Assembly: GCA_039819545.1 (NCBI GenBank)
Contig: JBCBRS010000003.1
Span: 1 to 64,000 of the forward strand
Origin: CALLPQ01 sp039819545
Lineage (GTDB): Bacteria > Pseudomonadota > Alphaproteobacteria > Caulobacterales > Parvularculaceae
Reading direction: 5' to 3'
Length of the DNA: 64,000 nucleotides
Part shown: piece by piece, positions 34,217 to 42,887 of the stretch
How positions within the stretch are numbered: the first letter of the stretch is position 1
Layout: each line of letters opens with the position of its first letter
Made by a program: the position numbers and the translations under genes
The notes under the pieces: generated by a model
Databases searched by the model: none
Seen by the model: only the letters and a program-made list of their open reading frames with translations
What the model was told of the DNA's origin: nothing

Positions 34217-34238
34217 AATTTTTTGCAAATTGTTGCGC
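34217..34238 (-). promoter_or_regulatory. Candidate operator upstream of the MFS porter gene
   Basis: This segment resembles 27787-27809 in front of the amylase gene. It contains the palindrome TTGCAA at 34223-34228 and TGCGCA at 34234-34239, and is flanked by AACTGC (34211) and GCAGTT (34237). A second inverted pair TGCAG ... CTGCA follows at about 34244-34262. It is placed as a promoter-proximal control element about 85-105 bp before the porter start. Confidence 0.4.
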
Positions 34239-34317
34239 AGTTTTGCAGGAAAGTCGACTGCAATATACGGCAGTGCTGCACGGCCAACTGGGGAGGGGCC
34301 CGCGACGGGCCGGACCG

Positions 34318-35238
34318 CTAGCGATCGCGCCCGAAATTCGGCGCATCGGTTTCCTGACCTGCATCAACGATAGCACGGCGCAGGGCCCGCCCGCGGGTAA
34401 AGGCGGCGGTCAATGTTTCCTCATCACCCCAGCGTATCGCCCGCTGGAGGAGCGCAACCTCCTCGGTAAACCGGCCCAGCACCTCAAGCACCGCATCTTT
34501 ATTCTGCAGGAAAACGTCGCGCCACATCACGGGGTCGGAGGCGGCAATTCGGGTAAAATCCCGAAAGCCGCCCGCGGAATATTTGACAATCTCGGCCTCT
34601 GTCACCGATTCCAGATCGTCGGCCGCCCCCACCAGCGTGAAGGCAATCAGATGCGGCAAATGCGATGTGATGGCGAGGGCGAGGTCATGATGGTCGGCGC
34701 TCATGCATTCTGTTAGCGCACCCATGGCCTGCCACAGCTGCTCCACCCGCGAGAGTGCGGCGCGGTAAGGGGCATCATCGCGCGGCAGAGGCGTCAGAAT
34801 ACACCAGCGGTCGCGAAACAGATCGGCAAAACCCGCTTCTGGACCTGATTGCTCCGTACCCGCCACAGGGTGTGCCGGAACGCAGAAGACATCATCCGGC
34901 AGGTGCCGGGCTGCCGTCACCATACCGGTCTTGACACTGCCCACATCACTGACGATGGCACCACTTTTTAAGTGCGGTGAAATTTCAGCACACAGATGAT
35001 CAACCGCGCCAACTGGGGTTGCGAGGATCACAAGATCAGCCTGGGCCATCGCATCGCGAAGACTTGGCGCAATCTCATCGACAATATCGAGAGCGAGAGC
35101 CCGCGTGCCAATCGCAGGATCAAGATCGAACCCGGTTGTGCGATCAGCGAGACGAGCCGCGCGCATCGCCCGCAACAGCGAGGAGCCGATCAGGCCAAGG
35201 CCCACCACACAGACATGGTCAAATAAGGGAGGGCTCAC
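34318..35238 (-). CDS. tyrA: Prephenate/arogenate dehydrogenase
   Basis: The 306-residue cytosolic enzyme catalyses oxidative decarboxylation of prephenate or arogenate in tyrosine synthesis. The NAD-binding motif VCVVGLGLIGSSLLRAMR is at residues 9-26. Then come LVILATPVGAVDHL, VSDVGSVKTGMV, and the substrate loop VPAHPVAGTEQSGPEAG, whose His and following residues are conserved in the family. The helical dimer domain contains DHHDLALAITSHLPHLIAF. There is no fused chorismate mutase or ACT domain. The start codon overlaps the stop of hisC by 4 bases (ATGA), an arrangement found in many alphaproteobacteria where this aminotransferase can serve both histidine and aromatic pathways. Confidence 0.96.
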   Translation of the reverse strand: MSPPLFDHVCVVGLGLIGSSLLRAMRAARLADRTTGFDLDPAIGTRALALDIVDEIAPSLRDAMAQADLVILATPVGAVDHLCAEISPHLKSGAIVSDVGSVKTGMVTAARHLPDDVFCVPAHPVAGTEQSGPEAGFADLFRDRWCILTPLPRDDAPYRAALSRVEQLWQAMGALTECMSADHHDLALAITSHLPHLIAFTLVGAADDLESVTEAEIVKYSAGGFRDFTRIAASDPVMWRDVFLQNKDAVLEVLGRFTEEVALLQRAIRWGDEETLTAAFTRGRALRRAIVDAGQETDAPNFGRDR

Positions 35239-36389
35239 GGAGCGCTCTCGCCAGGAAATTTCTCAGTAAGGAGATCAAGAACGCGCCGATTAGCATCGCT
35301 TGGCCCCACCGAAATCCGCAGATAGTCTGTAAGTCCGTAGGCATCCATGGTCCGGACAATCACACCGCGCTCCATCAGCCAGGCATGGACCTCTTGGGCG
35401 CGGCTACCAACCTCATCGGGGAAGCGCACCAGCAGAAAGTTCCCCGCTGACGGCACGACGCTAAGCCCCAGCCCCTGCAGGCGCTGAAACATGATTGCGC
35501 GTTCAGACGTGTTATGGGCCCGGTTTTCCCGGACGAATGCCTGATCGCCCATGGCGGCTACCCCCGCACTTTGTGCGGCAGTGGATACATTGAAGGGCCC
35601 CCGGATACGATTGAGCGCATCAATGATGGCGGGTGGCCCATAAGCCCAGCCGAGCCTGAGGGCACCGAGGCCATAAATCTTTGAAAATGTCCGTGTCATG
35701 ACGACATTATCATGGGCCTTGACCAGCGCCGCGCCCGCCTCATAGGCCTTATCATCCATATATTCCGCATAGGCCGCATCAAGAACGAGAATAATGTCGT
35801 TGCGCAATCCATCATGCAACCGTTCAATTTCATGAGCCGGTAACCACGTGCCCGTGGGATTGTTGGGATTAGCGAGGAAGATAAGACGGGTTCGATCATC
35901 CACCGCGCCTAGCAGCGCATCAACATCCGCCCGTAAATCGGTTTCCGGCGCAAAATGAACCTCAGCGCCGCAGGCCTTGGCGGCAAGGGCATAGACGAGA
36001 AATCCGTGTGCAGACTGAACACTATTATCACCATCGGTCAGATAACCGCGGCATAATAGCTGCAAGATCTCATCGGAGCCGGCACCGCAAATCAGGTGGG
36101 CCGGATCAAGCCCATGGATCTCGGCAATCTTTTCGCGCAGGGCCGTCGCGCCGCCATCAGGATAGAGCGCCAACGTGTCTGCCGCGCTGCGATAGGCGTC
36201 AACAGCGTGCGGGCTAGCCCCAAGGGCGGATTCATTTGACGAGAGCTTATAGACCTGCCCATCAAAAACGGTTTTCGATTTACCGCCCACGTAAGGATCA
36301 ATAGCCAGGACACCCGGCCGCGGCATTGGCCCTGCAGAGACGGGGTCATCGGTAGATAATAATGGCGGAGGGGAAAGAGGCACAACCAT
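35235..36389 (-). CDS. hisC: Histidinol-phosphate aminotransferase (HisC type)
   Basis: The PLP enzyme of fold type I has about 384 residues from the ATG at 36389. The frame is open 30 codons further up, but that would reach the metX leader. Motifs: YKLSSNESALGASP near the N-terminus, GAGSDEILQLLCRGYL, FLANPNNPTGTWL, LVLDAAYAEYM with the PLP Asp/Tyr, and TFSKIYGLGALRLGW with the Schiff-base Lys. It converts imidazoleacetol phosphate to histidinol phosphate. Because it is coupled to tyrA it may also make tyrosine and phenylalanine. It is divergent from metX, with about 160 bp between the likely starts. Confidence 0.94.
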   Translation of the reverse strand: MVVPLSPPPLLSTDDPVSAGPMPRPGVLAIDPYVGGKSKTVFDGQVYKLSSNESALGASPHAVDAYRSAADTLALYPDGGATALREKIAEIHGLDPAHLICGAGSDEILQLLCRGYLTDGDNSVQSAHGFLVYALAAKACGAEVHFAPETDLRADVDALLGAVDDRTRLIFLANPNNPTGTWLPAHEIERLHDGLRNDIILVLDAAYAEYMDDKAYEAGAALVKAHDNVVMTRTFSKIYGLGALRLGWAYGPPAIIDALNRIRGPFNVSTAAQSAGVAAMGDQAFVRENRAHNTSERAIMFQRLQGLGLSVVPSAGNFLLVRFPDEVGSRAQEVHAWLMERGVIVRTMDAYGLTDYLRISVGPSDANRRVLDLLTEKFPGESAP

Positions 36390-36444
36390 GATACGTCCAA
36401 CCAGCCAAAACCGCCGGTCAGGTCCTTTCTTGAAAACCCGATAG

Positions 36445-36490
36445 CCGGTGGTATAGCTGGCGGCCTTGCCCCCATGCAAGCGGCCACCGG
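36445..36490 (+). promoter_or_regulatory. Structured leader upstream of metX
   Basis: CCGGTGG at 36445-36451 can pair with CCACCGG at 36484-36490, enclosing a GGCC-TTGC/GCAA-GGCC hairpin with a 6-base loop at 36462-36485. The ATG at 36474 lies in the loop and would be a poor start. The structure is followed by an unpaired stretch up to AAAGGG at 36536 and a TTG start at 36549. No known SAM riboswitch consensus was seen. The element may control metX or be the shared 5' region of the divergent hisC and metX promoters. Confidence 0.45.
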
Positions 36491-36548
36491 GTCAGACTCA
36501 CTCGGGCAGTCGCACCATCCTGTTTCAAATCGGGCAAAGGGTGTTCCG

Positions 36549-37691
36549 TTGACGCACGCTTCCGACCAACCCGCCTGCCCCTCGCATGCTTACACGCTTC
36601 CTAATCCTCTGTTGCTCGACGGGGGGCAAAGCCTGGCGGGTGTGACCATTGCCTATGAAACCTGGGGTACGCTGAATGAACAGGCGAACAACGCTATTCT
36701 TGTGTGCCACGCCCTTACCGGTGATCAATTTGCCGCGGGCACACACCCCCTCTCCGGCAAGCCCGGTTGGTGGGACCATTTAATCGGCCCCGGCAAGCCC
36801 ATTGATACTGACCGGTATTTTGTAATTTGCAGCAATATCCTCGGCGGCTGCATGGGCACCACGGGCCCAGCCAGTGAAAACCCGGACAATGGCAAGATTT
36901 ACGGCCTGACCTTTCCCGTACTGACCATCGCCGACATGGTGCGCGCTCAGGAAAGTCTGGTAACGCATCTGGGGATTGATCGGCTTCTGGCGGTACTTGG
37001 CGGATCCATGGGTGGCATGCAGGTTCTGGAATGGGCCGTAAGCTTTTCGGACCGGCTTCACGCTGCGGCACCCATCGCCACGGCCGCCCGGCATACGCCC
37101 CAGAATATCGCCTTTCACGAGGTTGGACGCCAAGCCGTCATGGCGGACCCGCACTGGCATATGGGGGCCTATCACGGCACCGGCGACAGCCCATCCAAAG
37201 GGCTCGCCGTCGCACGGATGGCCGCACACATCACCTATTTGTCAGAAGCGGCCCTGAACCGGAAATTCGGGCGTGGGCTGCAGGACCGAACAGCGATCAC
37301 ATTTGGTTTTGATGCGGACTTTCAGGTTGAAAGCTATCTGCGCCATCAGGGTATGACTTTTGTGGATCGCTTTGATGCCAATGCCTATCTCTTTATCACG
37401 CGGGCGATGGATTATTTTGATCTCGCCGCGCGTGCCGGGGGCCGGCTGGCCGATGCCTTCCGTGACAGCCATGTGCGATTCTTGCTGGCATCGTTCACGT
37501 CGGACTGGCTTTACCCCACAGCGGAAAGCCGCACGATCGTCCGTGCCCTGCATGCGGCGGGCAATGATGTTTCCTTTGTGGAGATTGACAGTGATAAAGG
37601 CCATGACGCCTTCCTGTTGCCGGAACCGGCCTTCGATGATGTGCTAACGGGCTTTTTAGACAGCGTTGCGCGCGATGTGGGGCTCGCATGA
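36549..37691 (+). CDS. metX: Homoserine O-acetyltransferase MetX
   Basis: This alpha/beta-hydrolase makes O-acetylhomoserine (or O-succinylhomoserine in some relatives) in methionine synthesis. The nucleophile elbow reads GGSMGGMQVLEW; the Asp lies in DWLYPTAES and the His in DKGHDAFLL. Conserved early blocks are YETWGTLN, CHALTGDQFAAG and NILGGCMGTTGP. The open frame extends to an ATG at 36474, but that codon sits in a hairpin loop without a ribosome site. A TTG at 36549 has AAAGGG about 9 bases upstream and gives the family-like N-terminus (380 residues). The stop overlaps the metW start by 4 bases. Confidence 0.96.
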   Translation: MTHASDQPACPSHAYTLPNPLLLDGGQSLAGVTIAYETWGTLNEQANNAILVCHALTGDQFAAGTHPLSGKPGWWDHLIGPGKPIDTDRYFVICSNILGGCMGTTGPASENPDNGKIYGLTFPVLTIADMVRAQESLVTHLGIDRLLAVLGGSMGGMQVLEWAVSFSDRLHAAAPIATAARHTPQNIAFHEVGRQAVMADPHWHMGAYHGTGDSPSKGLAVARMAAHITYLSEAALNRKFGRGLQDRTAITFGFDADFQVESYLRHQGMTFVDRFDANAYLFITRAMDYFDLAARAGGRLADAFRDSHVRFLLASFTSDWLYPTAESRTIVRALHAAGNDVSFVEIDSDKGHDAFLLPEPAFDDVLTGFLDSVARDVGLA

Positions 37692-38332
37692 CAAAGGAAC
37701 CCTCTATGCCCGCCCTTGAGCCGACCAGTGAAAAACCGGCACTGGTTCGCGTCCTGACTGATCTCGTGCCGGAGGGTGCGCGCGTCCTTGATGTGGGGTG
37801 CGGCGATGGGACGTTGCTTCAGGCCCTCAGGACAGCGCGCGGCATTCGCGGGCAAGGGCTGGAGCTGGCGCCCGCCAAGGTTGCTGCGTGCGTCTCGCGC
37901 GGTCTGTCGGTCGTTCAGGGGGATGCCGATACGGACCTTGCCGACTATCCTGACCAGTCATTCGACGTGGTCATCCTGACCCAAACCATCCAGGCCATGC
38001 GCGCGCCGCTTTCAGTCTTGAACCAGTCTCTCAGGATTGGCCGGCGGGTGATCGTTTCCATGCCAAATTTTGGTCACTGGTCATTGCGGCTATCGTTTAT
38101 CACGTCAGGCCGCATGCCACGGTCCGCCGCGCTGCCCACCGAGTGGTTTGAGACTGAAAACATTCATCTGTGCACGATTAGAGATTTTATTACCCTGTGT
38201 ACGGATCACACAATCAAGATTGACACCGCCTTCGCGGGCTCGTCAATACGGGGCTTGTCGTCCTTTGATGCTAGCCGCGTTGGCCTCACCAACATCATCG
38301 CCCCGGAAGGGTTGTTTGTTCTCACCCGGTAG
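37688..38332 (+). CDS. metW: Methionine biosynthesis protein MetW
   Basis: The 214-residue class I methyltransferase-fold protein is encoded with metX in many proteobacteria; it enhances MetX activity by direct interaction. The SAM-type motif reads ARVLDVGCGDGTLLQAL at about 32-48, followed by VVILTQTIQAMRAP and VIVSMPNFGHW with the C-terminal TEWFETENIHLCTIRDF segment that marks MetW. The ATG overlaps the metX stop, so translation is coupled. The 3' end overlaps by 11 bp the 3' end of the convergent methyltransferase gene. Confidence 0.96.
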   Translation: MTKEPSMPALEPTSEKPALVRVLTDLVPEGARVLDVGCGDGTLLQALRTARGIRGQGLELAPAKVAACVSRGLSVVQGDADTDLADYPDQSFDVVILTQTIQAMRAPLSVLNQSLRIGRRVIVSMPNFGHWSLRLSFITSGRMPRSAALPTEWFETENIHLCTIRDFITLCTDHTIKIDTAFAGSSIRGLSSFDASRVGLTNIIAPEGLFVLTR

Positions 38333-39170
38333 GGGGCACATCCGTCTGCCGCGTACCGATAGTCGCCGAGACCAAAGCCGATGCGGCAGCAGGGCGCGGG
38401 GCAAATCGCCCGCTCACCCTTGGCCGCACAACCCGTTGCACCCGCGCGGGCGTGCCTTTCACGGGCTGGATGACATTTTTTTCAGCCTCAACCACGAGCG
38501 CGCCGCAAAAGCCCGGCCAAACCGTCTTTCCAATCCGGTCCAGCGATGGCGCCATCCGATAAGCCAAGGCGTGGGCAATCGGCGGAAAGTTCAGCGCACG
38601 GTGCCATAGGCGCGGCGCGAACAGAGACTGCTCCAGCAGGCGGCTGAGCTGCCCGCGCAGCCATGGCCGCCCCGCCGCCATGGGCGTTGTATCAAACGCC
38701 GCCCACAGGCCCCGGCGTTGCGCCGCCACAATGATCAACTGCCCGTCATCGGCAAGGACGCGCCAGACCTCCCGTAAGAGACGGGTCGCATCGCGCACCT
38801 CCTCCAGACCGTGAACAATGAGAAGACGATCAACCGACCGGTCGGGCAGCGGCCAGAACCCCTCATGCACCAGGCATGCGCGGTTTTTAAGGGGTCCGGC
38901 GGCGGCGCGATTTCCTTGGCTCCTGCCCCCCGGCTCGCCGTCTTCCTGGACGGGCCAGCGCATAACCCCTTGGGCATCTGGCGCGAGTGCCAGGGTCGCG
39001 CGCGCTTGCGGAAACAGGGCGAGATACGGCGCGGCGAACCCGAAACCGGCCATGCGCAGGCCCGCCGCCTCCCCCCACGCGGCCTTAACGGGCGCCGCGA
39101 CACTGGCCACCGCCAGCCCGCCCAGGGGGCTTTCGTAGAAATGATGAAGATCGAGAATATCCGTGCGCAT
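38322..39170 (-). CDS. Class I SAM-dependent methyltransferase-like protein
   Basis: The 282-residue protein resembles alphaproteobacterial methyltransferases found beside gloB. The central part VHEGFWPLPDRSVDRLLIVH and HGLEEVRDATRLLREVWRVL matches the D(x)4-motif and post-II region of class I enzymes, then DDGQLIIVAAQRRGLW. The glycine-rich SAM motif is not canonical: AAGLRMAGFGFAAPYLALF occupies its place, so binding may be altered. The C-terminal tail is proline/arginine rich. It is divergent from gloB with 147 bp between, and its 3' end overlaps the 3' end of metW. Target unknown. Confidence 0.85.
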   Translation of the reverse strand: MRTDILDLHHFYESPLGGLAVASVAAPVKAAWGEAAGLRMAGFGFAAPYLALFPQARATLALAPDAQGVMRWPVQEDGEPGGRSQGNRAAAGPLKNRACLVHEGFWPLPDRSVDRLLIVHGLEEVRDATRLLREVWRVLADDGQLIIVAAQRRGLWAAFDTTPMAAGRPWLRGQLSRLLEQSLFAPRLWHRALNFPPIAHALAYRMAPSLDRIGKTVWPGFCGALVVEAEKNVIQPVKGTPARVQRVVRPRVSGRFAPRPAAASALVSATIGTRQTDVPPTG

Positions 39171-39252
39171 AGATCGTTGTTCCGTTAGGCATTCGAGCCT
39201 GACAAGACTATCATGCCAGAACGTTAATGTCCGGCCACGGGCCCCGCGCGCC

Positions 39253-39300
39253 AGACTGCCGCCAAGACTGTGGCCAAGACTGCTTCAAAGACTGCGGCCT
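39253..39300 (+). repeat. 12-bp tandem repeat, four copies, upstream of gloB
   Basis: Four consecutive 12-mers start AGACTG: AGACTGCCGCCA, AGACTGTGGCCA, AGACTGCTTCAA and AGACTGCGGCCT. The last ends 17 bp before the gloB start, so the repeat lies in the gloB leader. In one frame it reads as a Lys-Thr-Ala-Ala periodic tail, in another as a Cys every four residues inside a 33-codon frame from ATG at 39227 that overlaps the gloB start. Neither is a convincing protein. Confidence 0.75.
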
Positions 39301-39317
39301 GACACGGAGATCGATCA

Positions 39318-40085
39318 ATGCCCCTTGAAATCGTCCAATTCCCCTGTTTGCAGGATAATTACGGCTATTTGATCAATGACGAGAAAACCGGGGCTGTGGC
39401 GGCCATTGATACACCCGACGTGGAGGCCATCAATCAGGTTTTGAAAAAGCGCGGCTGGACGCTGACCCTGATTTTGAACACCCACCATCATTTTGACCAT
39501 GCCGGAGGCAACCTCGCCCTGAAAGACCAATGGGGTTGCGAAATTATTGGCCCGCGCGCGGAGCGCGCGCGCATACCCGGGCTGGACCGCGCTGTGGGCA
39601 CCGGCGACCGCATCACAGTGGGACAGAGCACTGCCGCTGTCCTCGACACACCCGGGCATACCGCCGGGCACATTGTTTACCATTTCGAAGAAGACGGGGC
39701 CGCCTTTGTGGGTGACACGATTTTCGCGCTCGGCTGTGGGCGTTTGTTTGAAGGCACGCCAGCGCAAATGCTCACCTCCCTGTCTGCTATTGCTGACTGG
39801 CCGGCGGCGACAAAGCTCTATTGCGCCCACGAATATACGCTCGCCAACGGCGCTTTTGCCCGCACTGTGGACCCGGAAAACGCCGCGTTAAAATCCCGCA
39901 TGGTTGAGATTGAACAAAAACGCAAGCACAACCACCCAACAGTACCCACAACAGTCGGCCTTGAACGCGCGACCAACCCGTTTTTGCGCGCCGCCGACCC
40001 GGCCTTGCGCGCCGCAATCGGCATGGACGCCGCCAATGATGTGGATGTCTTTGCCGAGGTTCGTCGGCGTAAGGATCAATTTTAG
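39318..40085 (+). CDS. gloB: Hydroxyacylglutathione hydrolase (glyoxalase II)
   Basis: The 255-residue metallo-beta-lactamase fold enzyme hydrolyses S-lactoylglutathione, the second step of methylglyoxal detoxification. The binuclear metal motif THHHFDHAGG is at about 54-63; further ligands lie in VLDTPGHTAGHIVYHF, FVGDTIFALGCGRLFEG and YCAHEYTLANGAFA. The C-terminal HxxUB domain includes NPFLRAADPALRAAIG, diagnostic for glyoxalase II. A GGAGA ribosome site precedes the ATG. The tandem repeat listed above lies in its leader. It is 13 bp upstream of the M28 peptidase gene and may be co-transcribed. Confidence 0.97.
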   Translation: MPLEIVQFPCLQDNYGYLINDEKTGAVAAIDTPDVEAINQVLKKRGWTLTLILNTHHHFDHAGGNLALKDQWGCEIIGPRAERARIPGLDRAVGTGDRITVGQSTAAVLDTPGHTAGHIVYHFEEDGAAFVGDTIFALGCGRLFEGTPAQMLTSLSAIADWPAATKLYCAHEYTLANGAFARTVDPENAALKSRMVEIEQKRKHNHPTVPTTVGLERATNPFLRAADPALRAAIGMDAANDVDVFAEVRRRKDQF

Positions 40086-40098
40086 GATTTATACAACC

Positions 40099-41565
40099 AT
40101 GATCAAAACTCTATCGATCAGCCTGGCGGCCGCAAGCCTGTGCTTAGGACTGATGGCCGATCCTGCCCACGCGCAAGAGGCGTCACCCCCTGAGCCATAC
40201 GCCCTGTCAGACGCACAAAAGACAACGGTCAACCGCCTGATTGACAGGGGCCTTGCCGATAAAACCGCCTATGGGGTGCTGGAAAGTCTGACGACGCAGA
40301 TTGGCCCCCGACTTGGTGGCTCCGACGCGGAGGCACGGGCCCGCGACTGGGGCGTCAAAAAGCTCAAGTCTCTTGGCTTCAAGAATGTCCGGGTAGAGCC
40401 TTTTACCATGCCCTACTGGGCACGCACCCACGAAGAGGCGACGATCCATGCACCTTTTCCCCAACATCTGCATGTGACCGCTCTGGGCAATTCCGTCGCA
40501 ACGCCGAAAGGCGGCGTGCGCGGCACGGTTGTTCGGTTCGAGACGTTGGAGGATTTGCGCGAAGCCCCCATGGACGGGTTTACCGGCAAGATCATTTTTG
40601 TTGATGAGAAAATGACTCGAACGCAAGATGGGTCGGGCTATGGCTGGGCCGTTCAAAAGCGCTCTGGCGCGGCCAATGAGGCTGGCAAACGCGGCGCGCT
40701 AGCCGCCGTCATCAGATCAGTGGGTACAGACCATGATCGGCGCAGTCCCCATACCGGCAATATGCGGTATGAAGATGGTATTCCGAAAGTACCGGCCGTC
40801 GCCCTTTCCAATGTGGACGCTGATCAGGTGACCCGCGCCCTTCAGTATGCAGAGGAAACAGATGCGGGCGCTGTGGAGATGTTCCTCGATATTGGTGTCG
40901 AAACCAAGGCCGAAGTCACTTCCGGGAACGTAATTGGCGAGATACCCGGGCAAACCGATGAGTTGATTGTTGTGGGTGGCCATCTTGATAGCTGGGACCT
41001 TGGCACGGGGGCCATTGATGACGGCGCCGGTGTCGCCATAACCGTCGCCGCCGCAAAACTCGTGGGCGATCTGCGCGGTAAACCACGCCGCACCATTCGG
41101 GTTATTATGTGGGGTGCGGAGGAAGTTGGCCTGCTTGGTGCGCGCGCATATGCCGAGCAACACAAAGACACGCTGGATCGCCACATGCTTGCCTTTGAAA
41201 GTGACTTTGGCGCCGGGCCAATCTGGCAATTGCAAACCCGGTTCGGGGAGGAAGACCTTGGCAAGGCAGCCACCATGACCCGCATGTTGCGGCGGATTGG
41301 CGTTGGCCCCGGTGACAATGCAGCCAGCGGTGGGCCAGATGTTTTGCCCTTGCGGTTTAATGGCGTACCCGTCCTGACGCTTAAACAGGATGGGTCGGAC
41401 TATTTTGATCTGCACCACACACCGGAGGATACGCTCGACAAGGTTGACCCGGCGGCGCTGGCGCAAAATGTGGCGGCATGGGCGGCGACAATTTTTATGG
41501 CGAGCGAGATGACAGGCGACTTCAGACCTGACCCAGACAGCACGACGTCAGTGTCACGCGATTGA
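40099..41565 (+). CDS. M28 family zinc aminopeptidase, exported
   Basis: The 488-residue protein starts at the ATG at 40099 with a signal peptide (SISLAAASLCLGLMADPAHA, cleavage before QEA). The M28 peptidase domain has both metal ligand clusters: VVGGHLDSWDLGTGAIDDGAG, MWGAEEVGLLGARAYAEQH, FESDFGAGPIW and FDLHHTPEDTLDKV. A PA-like insert lies between about 130 and 270. The enzyme would act in the periplasm or outside as an aminopeptidase or carboxypeptidase with two zinc ions. Upstream codons in the same frame belong to a shadow overlapping gloB, so the start is secure. Confidence 0.95.
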   Translation: MIKTLSISLAAASLCLGLMADPAHAQEASPPEPYALSDAQKTTVNRLIDRGLADKTAYGVLESLTTQIGPRLGGSDAEARARDWGVKKLKSLGFKNVRVEPFTMPYWARTHEEATIHAPFPQHLHVTALGNSVATPKGGVRGTVVRFETLEDLREAPMDGFTGKIIFVDEKMTRTQDGSGYGWAVQKRSGAANEAGKRGALAAVIRSVGTDHDRRSPHTGNMRYEDGIPKVPAVALSNVDADQVTRALQYAEETDAGAVEMFLDIGVETKAEVTSGNVIGEIPGQTDELIVVGGHLDSWDLGTGAIDDGAGVAITVAAAKLVGDLRGKPRRTIRVIMWGAEEVGLLGARAYAEQHKDTLDRHMLAFESDFGAGPIWQLQTRFGEEDLGKAATMTRMLRRIGVGPGDNAASGGPDVLPLRFNGVPVLTLKQDGSDYFDLHHTPEDTLDKVDPAALAQNVAAWAATIFMASEMTGDFRPDPDSTTSVSRD

Positions 41566-41674
41566 CACCTGATCAGGCTAGCACCTGCCGCCGGTCTTCT
41601 TAATCGAAGTGTCCGCTTTCGCATTGACCAATGGGCAAGCGGGACCTGTTCAACGCGCTACTCGGGAGCCATTC

Positions 41675-42853
41675 ATGACGTTTCGCCAGTATTTTTCCTC
41701 CGCCCTCGGTACCGCGCTTTGCGCCGGGGCGCTGCTTGCCGGTTGTGCGAGCACTCAGCAGACGGGGACATTGGCCGGCTCTGCCCCGCTAACCGCCCAA
41801 AATGTGCCCGCTGAGGCAGCCAGTGGCAGCATCCGTGCAGTTCCCATGGCATCGGTGCCGCTCGATAAGACGGCACCGCTGAGCCGGATTATCTTTGCCT
41901 CCTGCGCCCAGCAGAATGAGGACCAGTCCATGTGGGACGCCCTGGTGGCGGCAAACCCGGACCTGACGCTTTATATCGGCGATAATGTCTACGGAGATGT
42001 GCGTTCCAACGACCCCGCCCTGCCCGAGTTAAAAGCGGCCTATATGCGTCTTGCGCAAAGCGCGCCTTTTGCCCGGTTACGCGCCGCCGCCCCCATGCTC
42101 ACGGTATGGGATGATCATGATTACGGCTTGAACGATGCCGGGACAACCTATCCGTACAAGCAAAGCAGTCAGGCGCTGTTCAACTATGTCTGGGATGTAC
42201 CCGCCGATAGCCCGCGCCGGCAACGCCCGGGCATTTATGACAGCTGGATGATTGGAGACGAGGGCCGCACGGTCCAGATCATCATGCTCGACACCCGCTA
42301 TTTTCGCGATGACCTGAAAGACACCGACGAGCGCGGTGCGCCGGGTAAAGAGCGATATCTTCCTGATACGGATGATGAGAAGACAATGCTGGGGGCAGCC
42401 CAATGGGCGTGGCTTGCCCAGGAGTTGGAGAAGCCGGCGGACTTACGGCTTCTTGTTTCATCCATTCAGGTCCATGCCGACGGCCATGGCTGGGAAGCCT
42501 GGCGCACCCTGCCCCGCGAACGCGACCGACTATATCGGGCACTGGCTACTGCCAGGGCTGACAATACCATTATCCTTTCCGGTGACCGCCACGCCGCTGC
42601 CCTTTATGCGCGCAGCGATGTGACGGCGTTCGCGCTGATGGAAGCCACCTCAAGCTCAATCAATTTGCCAGCATCGCGCTGGCGGGCTGAACGCGGTGAA
42701 ACGCGCATGGAAGCGGGCCCCCACCGTCTCGGCGATATGATTTATGAGGCAAATTTCGGCACACTCGATATTGATTGGCCCGAGCGTAAAGTGACAGTTG
42801 CGATCCGCGACAAAGACGGTAACGCCTTCACCAGTCAGCTTATGTCTTTTTAG
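41675..42853 (+). CDS. PhoD-like metallophosphatase lipoprotein
   Basis: From the ATG at 41675, with CGGGAG upstream, the 392-residue product has a lipoprotein signal (GTALCAGALLAGC, lipobox Cys21) and then a phosphatase domain of the PhoD/alkaline phosphatase D type. Metal ligands are seen in IIFASCAQQNEDQSMWDAL, LYIGDNVYGDVRS, VWDDHDYGLNDAG and IILSGDRHAAALY. The protein lacks the N-terminal beta domain of classic Bacillus PhoD. It may hydrolyse phosphate esters or diesters at the outer or inner membrane. A terminator-shaped hairpin follows directly after the stop. Confidence 0.93.
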   Translation: MTFRQYFSSALGTALCAGALLAGCASTQQTGTLAGSAPLTAQNVPAEAASGSIRAVPMASVPLDKTAPLSRIIFASCAQQNEDQSMWDALVAANPDLTLYIGDNVYGDVRSNDPALPELKAAYMRLAQSAPFARLRAAAPMLTVWDDHDYGLNDAGTTYPYKQSSQALFNYVWDVPADSPRRQRPGIYDSWMIGDEGRTVQIIMLDTRYFRDDLKDTDERGAPGKERYLPDTDDEKTMLGAAQWAWLAQELEKPADLRLLVSSIQVHADGHGWEAWRTLPRERDRLYRALATARADNTIILSGDRHAAALYARSDVTAFALMEATSSSINLPASRWRAERGETRMEAGPHRLGDMIYEANFGTLDIDWPERKVTVAIRDKDGNAFTSQLMSF

Positions 42854-42887
42854 GATGACGACTGATCGTTGTTAACCGTCATCTTTT
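42854..42887 (+). terminator. Probable Rho-independent terminator
   Basis: GATGACG at 42854-42860 pairs with CGTCATC at 42877-42883 across a 16-base loop and is followed by TTTT. It begins right after the phosphatase stop codon and overlaps the 3' end of the convergent ccmI gene, so the last codons of ccmI supply the second arm. Confidence 0.65.

Noticed and set aside
36390..36548. SAM riboswitch before metX
   Set aside because: I could not find the conserved pseudoknot or loop sequences of SAM-II or SAM/SAH types; only a generic hairpin is visible.
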